Shown: piece by piece, positions 58,608 to 64,000 of the stretch
Numbering within the stretch: the stretch's first letter is position 1
How the letters are laid out: each line of letters begins with the position of its first letter
From: Mangrovicoccus sp. HB161399
GTDB lineage: Bacteria > Pseudomonadota > Alphaproteobacteria > Rhodobacterales > Rhodobacteraceae
NCBI RefSeq assembly: GCF_013184745.1
Contig: NZ_JAATVU010000009.1
Span: 97,707 to 161,706 of the forward strand
Length of the DNA stretch: 64,000 nucleotides
Direction of reading: 5' to 3'
Notes under the pieces: generated by a model
What the model saw: only the letters and a program-made list of their open reading frames with translations
The model's database searches: none
What the model was told of the DNA's origin: nothing
Translations under genes and position numbers: made by a program

Positions 58608-59719
58608 GAGCCGTCCTCCGGCGCATGGGCCACGACCTCGACCCCGTCTGTGACGTAGTCCTGGCCGAGCGTGATGATCCGCACATGGTCGGGAAGCCCC
58701 GCGACCAGCATGCCGTCGCCGGTGTCGCGCAGCATGCGCACGGGCAGGAAACGCGCCCGGCTGGCGTCATCCACCACCCGCACCCCCATCGTGCCGTCAT
58801 CGTCCAGCGTCAGCGCGGATTGCGGGATCAGGTGGGCGCGCGTGCCCTCGGCCTCGATGGCGATCTCGGCTGTCTGGCCGTCGCGCACCGAGAAATCCGG
58901 GTTCGGCACTTCTATGTCCACGCGGAAGGTGCGGGTCGCGGCATCGGCGGAGCGGGCGACGAAGCTGACCGTGCCCTCCTTGACCGTTCCGTCGGCCAGG
59001 CGCGCGCTTGCCGCCGCGCCGGTCTCCACCTGGTCGACCTGGGTTTCGGGCAGGAAGCCCACCAGCCGGACCGGGTCGAGCCGGATCACCGTGGCGCAGG
59101 CGGAACCGGCCTGCATCAGGCTGCCGAGCTCGGCGCTGTCGGTTTCCAGCAGCCCGGCAAAGGGCGCGGCGATCTTCAGCCGCGAAATTTCGGTCTCGGC
59201 GCGCGCCACGGCGGCGCGGGCGGATTCCAGCGCGGCGCGCGAGGCCACCGCCTGGGTCTCGGAGGTGTAGCCGCCCTTGGACAGCCGCTCGGCCGCGGTA
59301 TTCGAGATCTCGGCCTCCGCAAGCTGCGCCCTGGCCTCTTCCAGATCGGCGGGGCGGGTGCCCGGGTCGATCTCGCAGATCACCTCGTCCTTCTCCACGA
59401 AGCTGCCCTTGGGCTTCGGCTCGGAGATCACCAGCCCGGCGATCTGCGCCTTGACTTCGACCTGCCGGTCCGCCTCGGTGCGGCCGCGCAGCACGATCCG
59501 GTTGCCCACGGCCTGCGCGGCGCTGTCCAGCACCACCACGTCGATCGCGGCCTGTCCGGCGGCGTCCAGAGTCTGCGGCGCCGCGGCCTGCGCGGCGGCA
59601 GGGGCCTCGGCTTCGGGTGCACGGCCGCTCACGATTGCGCGAAGCGCGTCGCGCTCGAAGACCAGCCCGTAGAGCACGGCCGCCACGATCAGGGCGGTCA
59701 CGATTGGCAGAAGTCTCAT
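58604..59719 (-). CDS. RND efflux periplasmic adaptor (membrane fusion protein)
   Basis: A 371-residue HlyD/AcrA-type adaptor. An N-terminal anchor (RLLPIVTALIVAAVLYGLVF) is followed by the lipoyl half-motif QIAGLVISEPKPKGSFVEKDEVICEID. An alpha-hairpin (PADLEEARAQLAEAEISN onward) comes next, then the second lipoyl/beta-barrel region with LPETQVDQVETGAAASARL. The ATG at 59719 follows AAGGAG by 6 bp. An upstream extension overlapping the promoter/operator is rejected. Confidence 0.94.
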   Translation of the reverse strand: MRLLPIVTALIVAAVLYGLVFERDALRAIVSGRAPEAEAPAAAQAAAPQTLDAAGQAAIDVVVLDSAAQAVGNRIVLRGRTEADRQVEVKAQIAGLVISEPKPKGSFVEKDEVICEIDPGTRPADLEEARAQLAEAEISNTAAERLSKGGYTSETQAVASRAALESARAAVARAETEISRLKIAAPFAGLLETDSAELGSLMQAGSACATVIRLDPVRLVGFLPETQVDQVETGAAASARLADGTVKEGTVSFVARSADAATRTFRVDIEVPNPDFSVRDGQTAEIAIEAEGTRAHLIPQSALTLDDDGTMGVRVVDDASRARFLPVRMLRDTGDGMLVAGLPDHVRIITLGQDYVTDGVEVVAHAPEDGS

Positions 59720-59772
59720 CCGGGCTCCTTGATCCTTGCTCCCGCTCGGCCGCGCGGCTTGCTCCCTGCGCG

Positions 59773-59792
59773 ACTGAACCATGCAGTTCAGT
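59773..59792. promoter_or_regulatory. Operator-like palindrome of the RND pump
   Basis: ACTGAAC-CATGCA-GTTCAGT, a perfect 7-bp inverted repeat with 6-bp spacer overlapping the -10 element of the pump promoter. It is the size and layout of TetR-family operators. No tetR gene is in the window. Confidence 0.65.
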
Positions 59793-59818
59793 TTAGGCGC
59801 GCGGCGGCAGCGCTTCAA
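59790..59818 (-). promoter_or_regulatory. Sigma-70-like promoter of the RND operon
   Basis: On the minus strand TTGAAG, 17 bp, then TAAACT, about 70 bp upstream of the adaptor ATG. The -10 is covered by the palindrome at 59773-59792, so a repressor there would block it. Confidence 0.6.
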
Positions 59819-59902
59819 GACACCGCGCCAAAAGCTCTTGGCCGGTCTTGGCATTTTTCGCCGTTTGGCTGTAAGACGGCACGGAACGTACGGGAGAGAC
59901 CT

Positions 59903-60553
59903 GTGAGCAGTCCAGACAGTTTCATTGACGAGGTCGCCGAGGAAGTCCGCCGCGACCGGTTTTACCTGGTTGCCCGCCGCTATGGCTGGATTGCCGTCGT
60001 GGCGGTCGTGGCCGGAGTCGGCGGCGTCGGCTACTGGGACTGGCAGAAGTCGCAGACCGAGGCCGTGGCCGAAGCCTTCGGCGACAGCATGCTGGGCGCG
60101 CTTGCCTCCGAAGATCCGCAGGTCCGCGCGCTGGCGGTCGAACAGGTGCAGGCCTCCGGCGACCAGGTGGCGATCCGCAACCTGACCGCAGCCGGGGACA
60201 TGGCGCTGAGCGACAGCCAGAAGGCCACCGACATGCTGCAGGCGCTGATCGCCGACGAGACGGTCAGCCTGCTCTACCGCGACATCGCCCGGCTCAAGGT
60301 GACGATGCTGCCCGACAACCGCCTGACCACCGACCAGCGTCTCGAGGTGCTCGCCCCGCTGCTGGAACCGGGCCATGCCTTCCGGCTGTCGGCGCTGGAG
60401 CTGCGCGCGCTGATCTATGTCGAGCAGAACAAGACGGATCTGGCCCTGGCCGATCTGGCCGAACTGCGCGCGGATGCCGAATCGTCGGCAGGCCAGCGCC
60501 AGCGCGCCCTGCAGCTGACGGTCGCGCTCGGCGGCGATCCGGAGGCTTCGTGA
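59903..60553 (+). CDS. YfgM-like TPR protein
   Basis: A 216-residue membrane-anchored tetratricopeptide protein. It has an N-terminal cytosolic segment (DSFIDEVAEEVRRDRFY), one membrane helix (GWIAVVAVVAGVGGVGYWDW), then a periplasmic helical-repeat region (LLYRDIARLKVTMLPDN, FRLSALELRALIYVEQNK). YfgM-family proteins assist envelope protein folding near SecYEG. The GTG start at 59903 has GGGAGAG upstream. The gene overlaps bamB by 4 bp, and the order yfgM-bamB-der is conserved across proteobacteria. Confidence 0.87.
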   Translation: MSSPDSFIDEVAEEVRRDRFYLVARRYGWIAVVAVVAGVGGVGYWDWQKSQTEAVAEAFGDSMLGALASEDPQVRALAVEQVQASGDQVAIRNLTAAGDMALSDSQKATDMLQALIADETVSLLYRDIARLKVTMLPDNRLTTDQRLEVLAPLLEPGHAFRLSALELRALIYVEQNKTDLALADLAELRADAESSAGQRQRALQLTVALGGDPEAS

Positions 60554-61980
60554 GCGCCATGGCCGGCGTGAGACTGCCGCGCAGCAGCGGCCGGACCGGG
60601 CAGGCGGCGATGGCCGCCGTGCTTCTGTCGCTGGCCCTCGGGGCCTGTTCGCGCAACGAGGAGGTGCTCCCGGGCGAGCGCTTCGGCCTGCGCGATCTCG
60701 ACCAGGCCGAGGCGGTTCTGGCCACCGGCGCCGACACCTCCGCCGGCCAGCCCGCGCCGCAGCCGCCGCGGGTGATCCCGATGCCGGGCTATTCGGTGGC
60801 GGGCGGGGCCAAGGCGATCTCGCTGCCTGCCGCGCAGGCGCTGGGGTCCTGGCCGCAGACCGCCCAGAATGCCCGCCATGACGCGCCCCATGCGCAGCTG
60901 CGCAGCGCCGGGCTGGTGCAGGCCTGGGCGACGCCGATCGGCGAGGGCGCCAGCAAGCGCCAGCGCCTGAGCGCGGCACCGGTCGCCTCGGGCGGGCTGG
61001 TCTTCGTGCTCGACAGCGCCATGACGGTCAGCGCGCTGTCGCCGAGCGGGGCGATCGTCTGGTCGAAATCTCTGGTTCCGGCGGGCGAGAAGCCCGGCAC
61101 CGTGGTCGGCGGCGGTCTGGCCGTCGAGGGCGGCACGCTCCTGGTCACCACCGGCTTCGGCCGCCTGCACGCGCTGTCCGCGGCCAGCGGAGCGGAGGCC
61201 TGGGTGCAGGATTTCGGCGCCGCCACCACTGCGGCGCCCATGGTTGCCGGCGGCCTGGTCTACCTGACCTCGCGCGACGGGTTCGGTTCCGCGGTCGACC
61301 TGAAGGACGGCCGCATCCTGTGGCAGATCGAAGGCAGCGCCGCGCCCGCCTCGGTGCTGGGCAGCGGCGTGCCGGTACTGTCGGGCAATGCCGTGATCTT
61401 CCCCTTCGGCAATGGCGAGCTGACCTCGGTGCTGCGCCAGGCCGGGATCAGCCTCTGGTCCGGCGCGCTGGCAGGCAGCCGCACCGGCCGCGCCTACGGG
61501 GCCTTCGGCGAAGTGCCGAACAGCCCGGTCGTGTCGAACGGCACCGTCTTCGTCGCCACCGAGGCCGGCCGCCTGGCTGCGCTCGACGCGGCCAGCGGCG
61601 ACCGGCTGTGGACGTCGCTGGAGGGCGCCACCGGTCCGGTGATCGAGGCGGGCGGATCGCTCTTCCTGGTCTCGGACGAGGGGCAGCTCCTGCGCGTCAA
61701 CGCCTCGGACGGGTCCACCGTCTGGTCCGCGACCCTGCCGCTGTTCGAAGCCGAGAAGGTCAAGCGCCGCAAGGATGTCTTCGTCCATTACGGGCCGGTC
61801 CTCGCGGGCGGGCGGCTGATCCTCGCCTCCTCCGACGGGCTGCTGCGCGAGATCGATCCGGCGAGCGGCGCGCTGCTGCGCGCGACCCAGCTCGGGGCGC
61901 CCGCCGCGGCAGCGCCGATCGTCGACGGCAACACGCTCTACATCCTGACCCAGGACGGCGTGCTTCGCGCTTTCCGTTGA
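60550..61980 (+). CDS. bamB: Outer-membrane assembly lipoprotein BamB
   Basis: A 476-residue PQQ-like eight-bladed beta-propeller lipoprotein of the BAM complex. The lipobox LALGAC is near residue 30, then a disordered linker (QPAPQPPRVIP). Repeated WD-like blades follow (AWVQDFGAATTAAPMVAGGLVYL; GDRLWTSLEGATGPVIEAGGS; DGSTVWSATLPLFE). It is longer than the enteric protein (392) in the N-terminal part. The order yfgM-bamB-der supports the identity. Confidence 0.92.
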   Translation: MSAMAGVRLPRSSGRTGQAAMAAVLLSLALGACSRNEEVLPGERFGLRDLDQAEAVLATGADTSAGQPAPQPPRVIPMPGYSVAGGAKAISLPAAQALGSWPQTAQNARHDAPHAQLRSAGLVQAWATPIGEGASKRQRLSAAPVASGGLVFVLDSAMTVSALSPSGAIVWSKSLVPAGEKPGTVVGGGLAVEGGTLLVTTGFGRLHALSAASGAEAWVQDFGAATTAAPMVAGGLVYLTSRDGFGSAVDLKDGRILWQIEGSAAPASVLGSGVPVLSGNAVIFPFGNGELTSVLRQAGISLWSGALAGSRTGRAYGAFGEVPNSPVVSNGTVFVATEAGRLAALDAASGDRLWTSLEGATGPVIEAGGSLFLVSDEGQLLRVNASDGSTVWSATLPLFEAEKVKRRKDVFVHYGPVLAGGRLILASSDGLLREIDPASGALLRATQLGAPAAAAPIVDGNTLYILTQDGVLRAFR

Positions 61981-62028
61981 CGGCGGAATGCGCTAAGGAC
62001 GGCGCCTGATCCTTCAGGAGGGCCAAAG

Positions 62029-63489
62029 GTGTTCAAGCTCGCCATCGTCGGCCGCCCCAATGTGGGCAAGTCGACCCTGTTCAACCGTCTCGTCGGCCGG
62101 CGTCTGGCGCTGGTCGATGACCAGCCGGGCGTGACGCGCGACCTGCGCGAGGGCGAGGCGCGCCTTGGCGACCTGAAATTCACCGTGATCGACACGGCCG
62201 GCCTGGAAGACGCCACCGATGACAGCCTGCAGGGGCGCATGCGCCGCCTGACCGAGCGCGCCGTCGACATGGCCGATGCCTGCCTGTTCATGATCGACGC
62301 CCGCGCGGGCGTGACGGCCAATGACGAGCTCTTCGCCGAAATCCTGCGCCGCCGCGCCAAGACCGTGCTCCTCGCGGCCAACAAGGCCGAGGGTGCCGCC
62401 GGCGCCGCCGGCGCGCTGGAGGCCTATTCGCTGGGCCTGGGCGAACCGCTGCAGATCTCGGGCGAGCATGGCGAGGGCATGGCGGAACTCTACGCCTTCC
62501 TGCAGCCGCTGGTCGAGGAGCATGCCGAGGAAATGGCCGCCGCGGCCGCGGATGCCGCCGAAACCGCGCCCGAGACCGATATCGACGTTTCGGACGAGGA
62601 CGGCGAGGAGATCCCGGATTACGACCCGACCAAGCCGCTGCAGGTCGCCGTCGTTGGCCGCCCGAATGCGGGCAAGTCGACGCTGATCAACCAGCTGCTC
62701 GGCGAGGACCGCCTGCTGACCGGACCCGAGGCCGGCATCACCCGCGACTCGATTTCCGTGCAGGTCGACTGGGACGGCCGTCCGGTGCGGATCTTCGACA
62801 CCGCCGGCATGCGCAAGAAGGCCAAGGTCCAGGACCGGCTTGAGAAGATGTCCGTCAGCGACGGCCTGCGCGCGGTGCGCTTCGCCGAGGTGGTGGTGGT
62901 GCTTCTCGACGTCGAGATCCCGTTCGAGCAGCAGGACCTGCGCATCGCCGATCTCGCCGAGCGCGAGGGCCGCGCCGTGGTGATCGGCATCAACAAATGG
63001 GACCTCGAGACCCACCGCCAGGACAAGCTGCACGAGCTGAAGGACGCGTTCGAGCGCCTGCTGCCGCAGCTGCGCGGCGCGCCGCTGGTGACGCTTTCGG
63101 CCAAGACCGGGCGCGGCATGGACCGGCTGCGCGAGGCGATCGAGAAGGCGCACATGACCTGGAACCGCCGCATCCCGACCGCGCAGCTGAACCGCTGGCT
63201 GATCTCGATGCTGGAAGCCCATCCGCCGCCGGCGCCGGGCGGCCGGCGGATAAAGCTGCGCTACATGACCCAGGCCAAGACCCGGCCGCCGGGCTTCGTG
63301 GTGATGTGCTCGCATCCCGACAAGCTGCCCGATGCCTACAAGCGCTATCTGGTGAACGGGCTGCGGCAGGATTTCGACATGCCGGGCACGCCGATCCGGC
63401 TGTGGTTCCGCGGGCAGGGCGACGCGAACCCCTACAAGGGCCGCAAGAAATCGACGCCCTCGCGGCTGAACAAGCATCTGAGGAAATGA
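62029..63489 (+). CDS. der: Ribosome-assembly GTPase Der (EngA)
   Basis: A 486-residue double GTPase needed for 50S maturation. G1 motifs are [16 protein letters not shown] (domain 1) and [16 protein letters not shown] (about residue 206). G3 motifs are VIDTAGLED and [12 protein letters not shown]. The second G4 is INKWDLE, and a KH-like C-terminal domain ends in [14 protein letters not shown]. The first G4 reads ANKAE. An acidic linker ([13 protein letters not shown]) lies between the domains. The start is GTG. A clear terminator follows. Confidence 0.97.
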   Translation: MFKLAIVGRPNVGKSTLFNRLVGRRLALVDDQPGVTRDLREGEARLGDLKFTVIDTAGLEDATDDSLQGRMRRLTERAVDMADACLFMIDARAGVTANDELFAEILRRRAKTVLLAANKAEGAAGAAGALEAYSLGLGEPLQISGEHGEGMAELYAFLQPLVEEHAEEMAAAAADAAETAPETDIDVSDEDGEEIPDYDPTKPLQVAVVGRPNAGKSTLINQLLGEDRLLTGPEAGITRDSISVQVDWDGRPVRIFDTAGMRKKAKVQDRLEKMSVSDGLRAVRFAEVVVVLLDVEIPFEQQDLRIADLAEREGRAVVIGINKWDLETHRQDKLHELKDAFERLLPQLRGAPLVTLSAKTGRGMDRLREAIEKAHMTWNRRIPTAQLNRWLISMLEAHPPPAPGGRRIKLRYMTQAKTRPPGFVVMCSHPDKLPDAYKRYLVNGLRQDFDMPGTPIRLWFRGQGDANPYKGRKKSTPSRLNKHLRK

Positions 63490-63493
63490 AGAC

Positions 63494-63523
63494 AGCGCCC
63501 CGGTCTAAGCCGGGGCGCTTTTT
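63494..63523 (+). terminator. Rho-independent terminator of der
   Basis: A perfect 10-bp stem AGCGCCCCGG / CCGGGGCGCT with a TCTAAG loop and a following TTTTT, starting 5 bp after the der stop. It is the most canonical terminator in the window. Confidence 0.92.
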
Positions 63524-63630
63524 CCATCGGGCCGTCTTCCCGCGCCGGATCGCATTAACCACGATTTCACCTCGTCCGGTCTTTCATGGCCTCCGCAAGG
63601 CGCTAAGGCGCGTCACACGGAGACGGAAAC

Positions 63631-63918
63631 ATGGCAAGGACCGGAGAACTCTACCTGCACGAGGCGATGGAATACGTGCTGATGCACGCGGGCCAGCCGC
63701 TCGACAGCGACCGCATCGCCGAGGAGATCAACGAGCAGGCCCTGTTCACCCGGCGGATGATCGACGACCGGCCGCTGCAATGGTGGCAGGTGGAAATCGA
63801 TGCCCGCAAGTTCCCGGCCAAGTTCCGCATGGACGGGCACGAGATCTGCCTTGCGGCGGTCTCCACGCGGGGAGAGCCGCGATACATGAGCGGGGCGCGC
63901 TTGAGCGAGCCCCTTTGA
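63631..63918 (+). CDS. Small HARE-HTH-like protein
   Basis: A 95-residue protein whose layout (LYLHEAMEYVLMHAGQPLDSDRIAEEINEQALFTRR, then KFPAKFRMDGHEICLA) resembles the HARE-HTH winged helix, normally a module of restriction or chromatin proteins. Here it stands alone. It has no signal peptide. An intact start and ACACGGAGACGG site precede it. Its last codons abut the left end of an IS3-type element, so the natural C terminus may have been altered. The family call is moderate. Confidence 0.65.
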   Translation: MARTGELYLHEAMEYVLMHAGQPLDSDRIAEEINEQALFTRRMIDDRPLQWWQVEIDARKFPAKFRMDGHEICLAAVSTRGEPRYMSGARLSEPL

Positions 63919-64000
63919 AGTGGTCCACCCACGATGCGTGAAGTCCGGTTGGATTTCGGTGGACAGGAAGACTGCGGAATGGCCGGAAAGCGTGAGAAGC
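63916..64000 (+). mobile_element. Left end of an IS3-family insertion sequence (cut by the window)
   Basis: From about 63916 the sequence TGAAGTGGTCCACCC, followed by 45 bp and then a transposase start, looks like the terminal part of an IS3-family element. The exact left boundary and inverted repeat cannot be confirmed because the right end lies outside the window. The TGA of the preceding gene is the first triplet of this presumed end. Confidence 0.5.
63979..64000 (+). CDS. IS3-family transposase OrfA, first codons only
   Basis: The last 22 bases encode MAGKREK, the conserved beginning of a common IS3-type OrfA (MAGKREKPEEIV class). Only seven codons are visible. The group differs from the relic at 977-1276, whose start is unlike this one. 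Confidence 0.55.

Noticed and set aside
54270..58658. 1462-codon open frame on the plus strand opposite the RND permease
   Set aside because: It is an antisense shadow created by high GC and strong third-position bias. The minus-strand frame has clear RND motifs over its whole length, and the plus frame has none.

Overview
The window is GC-rich chromosomal DNA from an alphaproteobacterium, most likely a nitrogen-fixing member of the Rhodobacteraceae. Three things point there: the gene order tldD / coxB-ctaB-coxF-ctaG-coxC-SURF1-thrC-M16 peptidase; a NifA carrying the oxygen-sensitive C-X11-C-X19-C-X4-C signature; and FdxB/FdxN, NifP and a short RpoN inside the nif cluster. The genus cannot be fixed from this sequence alone.

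Left part (1-26.8 kb). The first 2.2 kb hold degraded IS3-family transposase remnants and no intact gene. A minus-strand block follows: succinyl/acetoacetyl-CoA:3-ketoacid CoA-transferase (scoA - small membrane protein - scoB), a GNAT acetyltransferase, topA, dprA and tldD. Divergently transcribed is the cytochrome c oxidase cluster without subunit I (coxB, ctaB, coxF-like, ctaG, coxC, SURF1), then thrC, an M16 peptidase, a RimJ-type acetyltransferase, an exported MBL-fold protein and a FAD-linked oxidase. Next come a 39-residue cysteine-rich exported peptide, an unknown membrane-anchored protein, apt-mtnP, an unknown gene, an MscS channel and a DUF1796-like protein.

Central part (26.9-54.3 kb). 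This is a molybdenum nitrogenase cluster, nearly all on the minus strand. Read 5' to 3' on that strand it runs: nifH-nifD-nifK; an insertion of a di-haem peroxidase and a divergent DsrE-like gene; nifE-nifN-nifX-DUF269-DUF683-fdxB-nifQ-TPR-like gene; nifIscA-nifU-nifS-nifV-nifP-nifW; modA-modB-modC; rpoN; nifA; and nifB-fdxN-LRV protein-nifZ-nifT-SIR2-like-unknown. It therefore encodes the enzyme, FeMo-cofactor assembly, Fe-S and homocitrate supply, molybdate import, and its own activator and sigma-54 factor. Good -24/-12 promoters precede nifH, nifE, nifIscA and nifB. Perfect TGT-N10-ACA NifA sites precede nifH, nifE and nifB. A recurrent 17-bp pseudo-palindrome (GGTT-N9-AACC) occurs only between about 31.3 and 51.6 kb and is the most intriguing unexplained signal.

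Right part (54.3-64 kb). It contains a DUF2161 nuclease-like gene and an RND efflux pair with a promoter/operator. These are followed by a YfgM-like protein, bamB and der, then a HARE-HTH-like protein whose 3' end abuts the start of an IS3-family element running out of the window.
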